Positions 7,696-15,689 of a DNA stretch of 19,761 nt are shown here, piece by piece. Under the pieces are notes generated by a model. It was not told the origin of the DNA. It ran no database searches and saw only the letters and a list, made by a program, of their open reading frames with translations. The number at the start of each line of letters is the position of its first letter. The first letter of the stretch is position 1. The stretch spans positions 1 to 19,761 of the forward strand of contig CAZWNY010000034.1 of the NCBI GenBank assembly GCA_964635575.1, given 5' to 3'. This DNA is from GCA-2733415 sp964635575. Its GTDB lineage: Bacteria > Bacteroidota > Bacteroidia > Flavobacteriales > Flavobacteriaceae. The position numbers and the translations under genes were made by a program.

Positions 7696-7722
7696 GGGTA
7701 TTTAAAAACCTAAACGTTTTAC
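7696..7722 (+). promoter_or_regulatory. Putative ECF-type promoter in front of the anti-sigma gene
   Basis: GGGTATTT (7696-7703) followed 19 bases later (start to start) by CGTTTTAC (7715-7722) resembles an ECF promoter with a G-rich -35 and a CGT-type -10. It lies directly before the FecR start at 7746. Similar G-rich/CGTC pairs often precede FecR genes in Bacteroidetes; I state this from family knowledge, not from a search. The -35-like part is shared with 7021-7036. Confidence 0.4.
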
Positions 7723-7745
7723 AGTTGAGGATACAAAATAATAAA

Positions 7746-8642
7746 ATGAACAAAACCAACAACATATTACTTACTAATTGGTTAAACAACACCATGTCTG
7801 AAAAAGAGCTGAAGCAATTCCAAGCCTCTGAAGACTACAATTTGTTAACACGTATTATGAGCAGTAGTCAAAAACTACAAGCGCCTTTTTATGATGTAGA
7901 TGCTGCTTATCAAAAAACAATTGCAAAAAAAAATGCTCCAAAATCAAAAAAATGGTGGCAATATAGCGTAGCAGCTTCAGTTATATTATTAATAGGTTTT
8001 TTTATTAGTTACACTACTTTTTTTTCAGAGACTACTTATAGCAGTAACTTTGGCGAGCAATTAACTTTTAACCTGCCAGACGGGTCTAAAGTAACCTTAA
8101 ATGCAAAGTCTACACTAACATTCAACACCCATAATTGGAATACAAACAGAAATTTACAACTAAAAGGAGAAGCGTTTTTTGATGTAAAAAAAGGAAAAAC
8201 ATTTACGGTAAACACACAACAAGGAACAGTTCGTGTTTTAGGTACCGAATTTAATGTAAAAGCACAACCCGATTTTTTTAAAGTAACCTGTTTTGAAGGA
8301 AAGGTAGAAGTTTTAGATGTAATAACAAAAGTTAAACGCTATCTGACACCAAACAATGGGTACCAAAATATTGATACCCAAATTACTTTATTGTATTTTA
8401 ATACTAATAATCCGAAATGGTTACAACAAATATCTATTTTTAAAAGCGTGCCATTTAAACACGTTTTTAAAAGTTTAGAAAAACAATATAATATTACCCT
8501 TGAGTATCAAAATTTTAATGACAATCTATTGTTTACGGGTTCTTTTCCTAATAACAATAAAAAAGTTGCTTTACAAACCGTGTTAAAGTCTGCAAAATTA
8601 CAATACAAAATTCAAGAAAATCGTGTGATTTTACAAAAATAA
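7746..8642 (+). CDS. FecR family anti-sigma factor (FecR plus DUF4974-like domain)
   Basis: This 298-residue inner-membrane anti-sigma regulator has a cytoplasmic N-terminal helical region (1-65, with LLTNWLNNTMSEKELKQF) and a single membrane segment at about 70-94 preceded by KSKKWW. The periplasmic FecR domain (about 99-190) contains LPDGSKVTLNAKSTL (110-124), GEAFFDVKKGKTFTV (141-155) and VLGTEFNVKA (164-173). A C-terminal DUF4974-like, STN-like module (about 230-298) shows VPFKHVFKSLEKQYNITLEY. The periplasmic part should contact the STN domain of the receptor, while the N-terminus binds the sigma factor. An in-frame TTG at 7725 is an alternative start, but the ATG at 7746 is more typical. 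It sits between the sigma factor and the receptor on the same strand. Confidence 0.94.
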   Translation: MNKTNNILLTNWLNNTMSEKELKQFQASEDYNLLTRIMSSSQKLQAPFYDVDAAYQKTIAKKNAPKSKKWWQYSVAASVILLIGFFISYTTFFSETTYSSNFGEQLTFNLPDGSKVTLNAKSTLTFNTHNWNTNRNLQLKGEAFFDVKKGKTFTVNTQQGTVRVLGTEFNVKAQPDFFKVTCFEGKVEVLDVITKVKRYLTPNNGYQNIDTQITLLYFNTNNPKWLQQISIFKSVPFKHVFKSLEKQYNITLEYQNFNDNLLFTGSFPNNNKKVALQTVLKSAKLQYKIQENRVILQK

Positions 8643-8651
8643 ATTCCCATA

Positions 8652-8682
8652 TTGTGCAAATATGTATGCTTTTTTATTTTTG
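8652..8682 (+). promoter_or_regulatory. Putative housekeeping promoter of the TonB receptor gene
   Basis: TTG (8652-8654), a 20-base spacer and TATTTTTG (8675-8682) fully match the flavobacterial sigma-A consensus TTG-N17-23-TAnnTTTG. Transcription would start near 8689, leaving a leader of about 58 bases before the ATG at 8747. This suggests the receptor can be made independently of the sigma/anti-sigma transcript. Confidence 0.5.
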
Positions 8683-8746
8683 ATGTAGCGTGCAGAGAAA
8701 TTTAAATTTCTCATTGAAGGTTTTACCCAAAACTAAAAACAAACAC

Positions 8747-11266
8747 ATGAAGCAACACCTATTTTGGTATTTCACTTTATTTACAATAACCATTACTTCT
8801 GCTCAAAAACAAACTGTATTTGAACAAGAAAAATTATTAATTTTACTACCTAAAATAGAAATTTTTTATCAAGTTCATTTTTCATATACAAACGCAGTTT
8901 TAAAAAACAAAAAAGCAAATATTGTATTAGACAAAGTTATTACTATTGCTAATATTACACACACATTATCATCTCAAACCAATCTAAAATTTGAATTTAT
9001 CGACGCCAAAAACATTGTAATTTCATCTTTTTCTGACACCGATCTTATTACTATTTGCGGTCAATTATTCATCGCAAATAAACCATTTGAAAATGGAACT
9101 ATAACCGTGAACAACCAAATTTTTAGCAGTAATAAAAACGGGGAATTTAAAATTGAAAAAATACCTTATTCAGCTAAATTTATTATTTCTTCATTTGGAA
9201 TCGAAAAAACAATACTTAAAGCATCTAATTATATAACCCCTGATTGTAAAATTATTCTTTTAAAAGAAAAAAAAGAAAAGCTAGATCAAGTAGTTATCGA
9301 AAATTATTTAACAACCGGAATTTCAAAAACCGTAAAAAAAACCACCTTTAACTCTAAAAAACTAAAAGCATTACCAGGCTTAATAGATGCTGATATTTTA
9401 GAAAGCATTCATCAATTACCTGGTGTAAGTAATATTTCCGAAACGGTAAACAGCATACACGTAAGAGGCGGTAATTCCGATCAAAATTTAGTGCTTTGGA
9501 ATCATATAAAAACCTACAACAACTCCCATTTATTTGGTACAATATCTGCTTTTAACCCATATGTAATTGACAAAGTAAGCTTTATAAACAAAGGTACTTC
9601 TGCAAAATACGGAGAACGAATATCTAGTGTAATTGACATTAAGAGTAATTACAAAGTTAGTAAAAAAATAAAAGGTGGCGCAGGTTTTAATTTATTACAT
9701 GCCGATGCTTTTTTAGACATTCCTATTGCTCAAAATAAATTTTCGATACAAATATCAGGAAGACGTTCGTATGCTGATGCTTTTAAAACACCTACTTTTA
9801 AAAATTACGAAAAAAGAATATTTCAAAACACTCAAGTTTTTGATAATCAATTAGAATTTAATCAATCTAAAAACACTTCTTGGTTTTATGATTATACCGT
9901 AAATGCAGCTTGGAAACCCAATGCTAAAAACCGAATATCTTTAAATCATATATATACTAAAAACTATTTAAACTTTTCAGCATTAAACAATGACAAAAGC
10001 AACTTATATATTGATGCTTTAACTACTAAAAACGAAGGTTATAGTTTAGTTTGGGAAAAAGAATGGTCGCAAAAATGGAGTCATCAAGTAAACACTAATT
10101 ATTCTAGTTACGCTTTAAATTATCAGTTTAGCAATCAAAATAATACAGAAACAACACGCAATATAAAACAAAACAACATACAAGATTTTGGGGTCGATAT
10201 AAACCTAAAACATGAAATTACACAATACAAACAATTTAATTTCGGATATCAATTTACCAATAAAAAATTAAACCATTTTATAACTGAAACAAATAGTTTA
10301 ATACATGAAAATACTCAAAATACGACAAACGGAAACAGCTTGTACACTGAGTATCAGGTAAATATTCCGAAAAAATATTTATTTTCAGTAGGATTTCGTG
10401 CTAATAAATACAGTAGTTCTAAAACATTTTATGTAGAGCCACGTGTTGTGCTTCAAAAATTTGTAACCTCTGAGTTTAGTATAAATACTTCATTGGAATA
10501 TAAAAGTCAGTTTTTAAGCCAAATAGAAAACTCTGTACTAAACAATTCGACTTTAGAAAACAATGTTTGGGCAAATAATGAAGCTAATAATTTACCCATT
10601 TTAACCAGTTCGCAATTTACTTTTGGAGGTAACTACAACAAAAACAATTGGATAATTGACATAGAAGCATATTTTAAAAAAACTAACAATATAGCATCAC
10701 TCCAATTTAATTTTGAAAATACAACTCCGCAACATGATTTTGGAAACTCCAGCGTACAAGGCTTAGATTTGTTTATTAAAAAACAGTTTAAAAACTACCA
10801 TTCATGGTTTTCATACACGCTAAATAGCAACCGATATTTGTTTGATAATTTAAATAACGGTAAACGTTTTAAAAGCAATATAAACATAGACAACACAATA
10901 AAATGGTCACATTTTTATAAATATAATAACTTAAATTTTTCTTTAGGTTGGGTTTGGCGTAGCGGAAGACCATACAGTGAAATTAATACCGAAACAGACG
11001 TTTTAGGAAACAACACCTATTTTTTTAATGCTTTAAATGAGCGTAATTTACCTGTTTACCATCGGTTAGATTTTTCAGTATTATATGACTTTAAATTAAG
11101 TAAAAATAACGGTACTAAATATAGATTAGGCATATCGGTTTTAAACCTCTATGATCGAAAAAATATTTTAAACAAAAACATACAACACGTCAATAATCAA
11201 ATATTTACAAATACTATTGAAGCTACTCAAATTACACCTAATTTAGTATTTAGAATGTTTTGGTAG
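8747..11266 (+). CDS. TonB-dependent receptor with STN signalling and carboxypeptidase-regulatory-like domains
   Basis: This 839-residue outer-membrane receptor has a signal peptide at 1-20 (FWYFTLFTITITSAQ). An STN-like domain (about 25-92) begins EKLLILLPKIEIFYQVHFSY and ends LKFEFIDAKNIVISS. A carboxypeptidase-D-regulatory-like beta sandwich follows (about 97-175), then a TonB-box-like stretch LDQVVIEN. The plug (about 200-300) has IHQLPGVSNISETVNSIHVRGG and VSFINKGTSAKYGERISSVIDIKS. A 22-strand-type barrel runs to a terminal aromatic residue (FRMFW). With the sigma factor and FecR upstream it forms a transducer locus: ligand binding outside is relayed through STN to FecR. A GTG at 8690 is an alternative start, but the ATG at 8747 directly precedes the signal peptide. 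No SusD-like gene follows, so it is closer to a FecA-type transporter than to a SusC/SusD glycan pair. The ligand is unknown. Confidence 0.92.
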   Translation: MKQHLFWYFTLFTITITSAQKQTVFEQEKLLILLPKIEIFYQVHFSYTNAVLKNKKANIVLDKVITIANITHTLSSQTNLKFEFIDAKNIVISSFSDTDLITICGQLFIANKPFENGTITVNNQIFSSNKNGEFKIEKIPYSAKFIISSFGIEKTILKASNYITPDCKIILLKEKKEKLDQVVIENYLTTGISKTVKKTTFNSKKLKALPGLIDADILESIHQLPGVSNISETVNSIHVRGGNSDQNLVLWNHIKTYNNSHLFGTISAFNPYVIDKVSFINKGTSAKYGERISSVIDIKSNYKVSKKIKGGAGFNLLHADAFLDIPIAQNKFSIQISGRRSYADAFKTPTFKNYEKRIFQNTQVFDNQLEFNQSKNTSWFYDYTVNAAWKPNAKNRISLNHIYTKNYLNFSALNNDKSNLYIDALTTKNEGYSLVWEKEWSQKWSHQVNTNYSSYALNYQFSNQNNTETTRNIKQNNIQDFGVDINLKHEITQYKQFNFGYQFTNKKLNHFITETNSLIHENTQNTTNGNSLYTEYQVNIPKKYLFSVGFRANKYSSSKTFYVEPRVVLQKFVTSEFSINTSLEYKSQFLSQIENSVLNNSTLENNVWANNEANNLPILTSSQFTFGGNYNKNNWIIDIEAYFKKTNNIASLQFNFENTTPQHDFGNSSVQGLDLFIKKQFKNYHSWFSYTLNSNRYLFDNLNNGKRFKSNINIDNTIKWSHFYKYNNLNFSLGWVWRSGRPYSEINTETDVLGNNTYFFNALNERNLPVYHRLDFSVLYDFKLSKNNGTKYRLGISVLNLYDRKNILNKNIQHVNNQIFTNTIEATQITPNLVFRMFW

Positions 11267-11273
11267 TATTCCC

Positions 11274-11281
11274 TATCTTTG
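11274..11281 (+). promoter_or_regulatory. -7 element upstream of the 2-hydroxyacid dehydrogenase/dinB pair
   Basis: TATCTTTG is a perfect TAnnTTTG match, 20 bases before the ATG at 11301 and just after the receptor stop codon. The upstream -33 region overlaps the receptor's last codons and has no ideal TTG at 17-23 bases. It implies a short leader and separate transcription from the receptor gene. Confidence 0.45.
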
Positions 11282-11300
11282 CTATCAAGAAAAAACCAGA

Positions 11301-12236
11301 ATGAAAATTTTACACCTAGACAACAACCATCCATTATTAATTAATCAATTAAACGATTTAGGATTTATTAATCATGAAGATTATACATCAACAAAACAAG
11401 AAGTAGCAGCTAAAATTGAAAACTACAATGGTATTGTAATAAGAAGTCGATTTAAAATTGATAAAATATTTTTAGACAAAGCCAAAAACTTACAATTTAT
11501 TGCTCGTGTAGGCGCAGGTTTAGAAAGTATTGACTGTGAATATGCTGAAAAAAAAGGAATCCAACTAATTGCTGCCCCAGAAGGCAATCGTAATGCCGTT
11601 GCCGAACATACTTTAGGGCTATTGCTTTCATTATTTAATAACCTCAATAAAGCAGATTTTGAAATACGACAAGGAAAATGGTTGCGTGAAGAAAATAGAG
11701 GTATTGAGTTAGACGGAAAAACCGTAGGAATTATTGGCTACGGAAACATGGGAAAAGCATTTGCTAAAAAACTACGTGGTTTTGATGTAACCGTAATTTG
11801 TTATGATATAAAAAAAAATGTAAGTGATGCCAATTGCAAACAAGTTTCGTTGCAAGAGTTACAAAAAAGAGCCGACATATTGAGTTTACATACGCCTTTT
11901 AACGAGTTATCAGAAAACATGATAAATCGAAATTTTATTGATGGTTTTACCAAACCTTTTTGGCTTATTAATACCGCAAGAGGCACTGCAGTAATTACCT
12001 ATGATTTAGTTAACGCTTTACAAAGCGGGAAAATTTTAGGCGCAGGATTAGATGTTTTAGAATACGAAAAACTATCCTTTGAAAGCTTATTTTCCGATAA
12101 AACACCAACCGAATTTAAGTACTTATTACAAGCAAAAAATGTAATTTTATCACCTCATGTTGCAGGTTGGACAACAGAAAGTAAAATAAAACTAGCACAA
12201 ACCATCGTAACCAAAATAAAACAACAATTTGTATAA
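11301..12236 (+). CDS. D-2-hydroxyacid dehydrogenase (NAD-dependent, phosphoglycerate dehydrogenase-like)
   Basis: This 311-residue cytosolic oxidoreductase belongs to the D-isomer-specific 2-hydroxyacid dehydrogenase family. The substrate-domain signature RVGAGLESID is at 69-78. The Rossmann NAD loop GIIGYGNMG (143-151) is followed by a charged residue at the end of the next strand (CYDIKK). The catalytic arginine lies in NTARGTA (R227), the glutamate in GLDVLEYE (about E256) and the histidine in LSPHVAGWT (H286). The length fits single-domain family members; there is no C-terminal ACT regulatory domain, unlike many SerA enzymes. The reaction is reversible reduction of a 2-keto acid to the D-2-hydroxyacid. 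3-Phosphoglycerate is a possible substrate but cannot be established from sequence. The gene lies six bases before dinB, so the two are probably co-transcribed. Confidence 0.9.
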   Translation: MKILHLDNNHPLLINQLNDLGFINHEDYTSTKQEVAAKIENYNGIVIRSRFKIDKIFLDKAKNLQFIARVGAGLESIDCEYAEKKGIQLIAAPEGNRNAVAEHTLGLLLSLFNNLNKADFEIRQGKWLREENRGIELDGKTVGIIGYGNMGKAFAKKLRGFDVTVICYDIKKNVSDANCKQVSLQELQKRADILSLHTPFNELSENMINRNFIDGFTKPFWLINTARGTAVITYDLVNALQSGKILGAGLDVLEYEKLSFESLFSDKTPTEFKYLLQAKNVILSPHVAGWTTESKIKLAQTIVTKIKQQFV

Positions 12237-12242
12237 ACAATA

Positions 12243-13325
12243 ATGCCATTAAACTTTCCTATTAAAAAAATTATTCATGTAGACATGGATGCCTTTTACG
12301 CATCTGTAGAACAAATGGACAACCCAAAATTAAAAGGAAAACCTTTAGCAGTTGGCGGTGGCGGAAAACGCGGAGTAGTTTCCGCAGCAAGTTATGAGGC
12401 TCGTAAATTTGGTGTTCGAAGTGCAATAAGTGGTAACCTTGCTCGTAAACGATGTCCTGAATTAATTTTTGTAAAACCCCGTTTTGAACGCTACAGAGAA
12501 ATATCGAGACAAATACGAAAAATATTTTTTGATTATACCGATTTGGTAGAACCACTATCTTTAGACGAAGCATATTTAGATGTTACTCAAAACAAAAAAA
12601 ATATGCAAAGTGCCTCTTTAATTGCTGAAGAAATTAGAACACGTATTTTTAAAGAAGTTGGTTTAACCGCTTCAGCAGGAATATCGGTTAATAAATTTAT
12701 TGCAAAAATAGCTAGCGATTACAATAAACCTAACGGTCAAAAAACGATAAACCCCAATCAAGTAATTTCTTTTTTAGAAAATTTAGATACCCGTAAATTT
12801 TATGGCGTAGGTAAAGTTACCGCTAAAAAAATGTATGAACTAGGTATTTTTACAGGAAAAGATTTAAAAACAAAAGAACTACCTTATTTAACAAAATATT
12901 TTGGAAAATCCGGAAACTACTATTATAACGTAGTTAGAGGTATTCATTTAAGCAAAGTACAACCTAATAGAATACAAAAATCGGTTGCTACCGAGCATAC
13001 ATTTTATAAAAACATTACCTCCGAAATTTATATGATTGAAAAACTAGAAAACATTGCCTTTGAATTAGAAAAACGATTAAAAAAACAAAATATTTCAGGA
13101 AAAACGATTACCTTAAAAATAAAATATAGCGATTTCAAATTACAAACCCGCAGCAAAACACTTCCTTATTTTATTGCCGATTCGCATTTAATTTTAGAAA
13201 CCGTAAAAGATCTTTTGTTTCAAGAACGCATAAAAAACTCTGTACGTTTATTAGGTATTTCATTGAGTAATCTAAACAATGTTGCACCAAAAAAGAAAAT
13301 TGAAGTATTACAACTCAAACTTTAA
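12243..13325 (+). CDS. dinB: DNA polymerase IV (Y-family translesion polymerase)
   Basis: This 360-residue Y-family polymerase has the standard DinB length. Catalytic acidic residues are visible: D14 and D16 in IHVDMDAFYASVE (Y19 occupies the steric-gate position) and D108-E109 in PLSLDEAYLDVT. SAASYEARKFGVRSA (48-62) is the finger motif. FYGVGKVTAKKMYELGI marks the helix-hairpin-helix thumb region, and the little-finger domain follows (for example VATEHTFYKNI). The C-terminus ends in LQLKL, which resembles a short beta-clamp-binding peptide (QLxL). The enzyme performs error-prone bypass of DNA lesions. Its ATG is six bases after the dehydrogenase stop, with no promoter visible between them and no SOS box that I recognise, so expression probably follows the upstream gene. 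Confidence 0.94.
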   Translation: MPLNFPIKKIIHVDMDAFYASVEQMDNPKLKGKPLAVGGGGKRGVVSAASYEARKFGVRSAISGNLARKRCPELIFVKPRFERYREISRQIRKIFFDYTDLVEPLSLDEAYLDVTQNKKNMQSASLIAEEIRTRIFKEVGLTASAGISVNKFIAKIASDYNKPNGQKTINPNQVISFLENLDTRKFYGVGKVTAKKMYELGIFTGKDLKTKELPYLTKYFGKSGNYYYNVVRGIHLSKVQPNRIQKSVATEHTFYKNITSEIYMIEKLENIAFELEKRLKKQNISGKTITLKIKYSDFKLQTRSKTLPYFIADSHLILETVKDLLFQERIKNSVRLLGISLSNLNNVAPKKKIEVLQLKL

Positions 13326-13519
13326 CAACCTATTATATAGTTTCATTTTTCGGAAGGTTATCTTAAAATTAAAACAACTTTTTATAAACAAAAACCAAAC
13401 CTCTTAACTGAAGTTATTAATCAGTTGCATATTTATAGATTGTGTTTACAAATATTTCGGTATCGTTTTATAAATATTTTATGTAATTTTACGGTTTATT
13501 TTACAAAAAAAAATATAAG

Positions 13520-15211
13520 ATGCAATTATCCGAACAAGAATTAATTAGACGCGAAAAACTAACCAAGTTACGTGAAATGGGAATTAATCCATATCCAGCA
13601 GAACTTTATCCTGTAAATTTTAATTCCAAACAAGTTGCAAAAAAATACGAAGAAGGCAAAAAAATAATAATTGCAGGTCGATTAATGGCTCGTAATATAC
13701 AAGGAAAAGCATCGTTTGGACAACTACAAGACGGCGAAGGAAAAGTACAGGTGTATTTTAATAGAGATGAAATGTGCCCCAATGACGACAAAACACTATA
13801 CAATGAAATTTTTAAAAAATTAATTGATTTAGGAGATTTTATAGGTATCGAAGGAGAATTGTTTACCACAAAAGTAGGTGAAAAAACCGTTCGTGTAAAA
13901 AACTTTACATTATTAAGTAAAGCATTAAAACCATTACCATTACCAAAAGAAAAAAATGGAGTTAAATATGATGCATTTACCGATCCAGAAATGCGTTATC
14001 GTCAGCGTTATGTCGACTTAGCAGTAAACCCACACGTAAAGGAAGTTTTTATAAAACGTACAAAATTATTTACAGCAATGCGTACTTTTTTTAACGATGC
14101 AGGTTATATGGAAGTCGAAACACCTATATTACAAGCAATACCAGGCGGAGCAGCAGCACGACCATTTATTACACATCACAATAGCTTAGACATACCATTA
14201 TATATGCGTATTGCAAACGAGTTGTACTTAAAAAGGCTAATAGTAGGAGGTTTTGAAGGAGTTTATGAATTTTCGAAAAACTTCCGTAACGAAGGAATGG
14301 ATCGTACCCATAACCCCGAATTTACAGCAATGGAAATTTATGTAGCATACAAAGACTACAATTGGATGATGGATTTTACCGAAAAATTATTAGAGTATTG
14401 CGCAATAGCAGTAAATGGAACATCCAAAGCAACCTTTAATGGTCAGGAAATTGATTTTAAAGCACCATACAAACGAATTACAATGGCAGACTCTATAAAA
14501 GAATTTACAGGGTTTGATATTTTAGGAAAAACAGAAGATGAGTTACGTGAAGGAGCAATAAAACTGGGTATTCCTGTAGACGAAACCATGGGGAAAGGAA
14601 AATTAATAGACGAAATATTTGGTGAAAAATGTGAAGGAAACTATATTCAACCAACATATATTACCGACTACCCTAAAGAAATGAGTCCACTCTGTAAAGA
14701 GCATCGAAGCAACCCAGAATTAACCGAACGTTTTGAGTTAATGGTATGTGGCAAAGAAATTGCCAACGCATACTCCGAACTTAATGACCCAATAGACCAA
14801 AGAGAGCGTTTTGAAGCACAATTAAAACTAGCTGCCAAAGGAGATGACGAAGCAACCGAATTTATTGATCATGACTTTTTACGTGCATTAGAATATGGTA
14901 TGCCTCCAACGTCTGGTTTAGGTATTGGTATGGATCGATTAATTATGTTTTTAACCGACAATCCATCAATACAAGAAGTATTATTTTTCCCACAAATGAA
15001 ACCAGAAAAAAAAGCGATTGCAATTAGTGAAGAAGCAAAAGAAATTTTAAAAATAGTTTCAATACATAAAAAAGTAGAACTAAATTGGTTAAAAGAACAA
15101 GTTGGTTTAAGTAATAAAAAATGGGATAAATCTTTAAAAGAATTAAACAAAAAAGGACTAACAAGCGTAAAAAAATTAGCGAACGAAACGTTAGAAGTTT
15201 GGTTTGTATAA
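13520..15211 (+). CDS. lysS: Lysyl-tRNA synthetase (class II) with C-terminal extension
   Basis: This 563-residue class II aminoacyl-tRNA synthetase charges tRNA-Lys in the cytosol. The N-terminal OB-fold anticodon domain is at about 40-150 (IIAGRLMARNIQGKASFGQL). Motif 2 is FRNEGMDRTHNPEFTAMEIY near residue 255, and motif 3 is GLGIGMDRLIMFLTD near 468-482. The core ends around VLFFPQMKPEK. A further ~60 residues of lysine-rich, helix-turn-like sequence (ending LANETLEVWFV) extend beyond the normal catalytic end of bacterial LysRS, and I believe this is common in Flavobacteriia. The start MQLSEQELIRREKL is the normal N-terminus. The 194-base gap upstream holds no clear gene, only an imperfect TAATTTTA promoter-like box near 13485. 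Confidence 0.96.
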   Translation: MQLSEQELIRREKLTKLREMGINPYPAELYPVNFNSKQVAKKYEEGKKIIIAGRLMARNIQGKASFGQLQDGEGKVQVYFNRDEMCPNDDKTLYNEIFKKLIDLGDFIGIEGELFTTKVGEKTVRVKNFTLLSKALKPLPLPKEKNGVKYDAFTDPEMRYRQRYVDLAVNPHVKEVFIKRTKLFTAMRTFFNDAGYMEVETPILQAIPGGAAARPFITHHNSLDIPLYMRIANELYLKRLIVGGFEGVYEFSKNFRNEGMDRTHNPEFTAMEIYVAYKDYNWMMDFTEKLLEYCAIAVNGTSKATFNGQEIDFKAPYKRITMADSIKEFTGFDILGKTEDELREGAIKLGIPVDETMGKGKLIDEIFGEKCEGNYIQPTYITDYPKEMSPLCKEHRSNPELTERFELMVCGKEIANAYSELNDPIDQRERFEAQLKLAAKGDDEATEFIDHDFLRALEYGMPPTSGLGIGMDRLIMFLTDNPSIQEVLFFPQMKPEKKAIAISEEAKEILKIVSIHKKVELNWLKEQVGLSNKKWDKSLKELNKKGLTSVKKLANETLEVWFV

Positions 15212-15304
15212 AGCCCTAATCTTTTAAAAAAAGTGTAGTTTTAATTTTTGTTTAAAAAAAACAAAATATTTTACCTATATTAGCCGTATTAAATAACTGA
15301 AATT

Positions 15305-15607
15305 ATGAGAAAACTAATAGTAAGTCTTGCTTTTTTTGCAATAACATTAAGTGCATCGGCACAATCATTCAATACAGAAATAGCGAATGAAGATTCGAAA
15401 ATTTTAGTAGAAAAATTAGTAGTACAATCTGAAATATCAATCGAGCAGCAAAAAGCGGTGTACAGAGTTAGTATGTTAAAATTACGAAAAATGGCATCTG
15501 CAAAAAATAAAGAAGAAAAAACTGAGGTTAATAATCTTTTTCAAGAAAATCTACAAACTATTTTAAAGCCATCACAATATAAAAAATATTTATCGCTTAA
15601 AAAATAA
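15305..15607 (+). CDS. Small secreted helical protein of unknown function
   Basis: This 100-residue protein has a clear signal peptide (MRKLIVSLAFFAITLSASAQ, cleavage after about residue 19). The rest is charged, lysine/glutamate-rich and predicted helical by eye. The mature part includes EISIEQQKAVYRVSMLKLRK and ends ILKPSQYKKYLSLKK. The EQQ...Y and L-S/P-x-Q-Y-x-K-Y pattern resembles small periplasmic helical proteins with LTxxQ-like repeats that are frequent in Flavobacteria, but I do not recognise a specific family. It follows lysS by 93 bases and has a weak promoter-like region in between (TATATTAG near 15276). Function is unknown; secretion to the periplasm is the supportable inference. 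Confidence 0.72.
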   Translation: MRKLIVSLAFFAITLSASAQSFNTEIANEDSKILVEKLVVQSEISIEQQKAVYRVSMLKLRKMASAKNKEEKTEVNNLFQENLQTILKPSQYKKYLSLKK

Positions 15608-15689
15608 ACACCTTTTTTTTATAAACTTATACTTTTTTAAAAACAAAACTCAAACAATAATATGCGTTTTATATGCTAAAAATAATTGG

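Noticed and set aside
13327..13359. AACCT/AGGTT inverted repeat after dinB
   Set aside because: Only five pairs, with a 23-base loop and no T run following the second arm.
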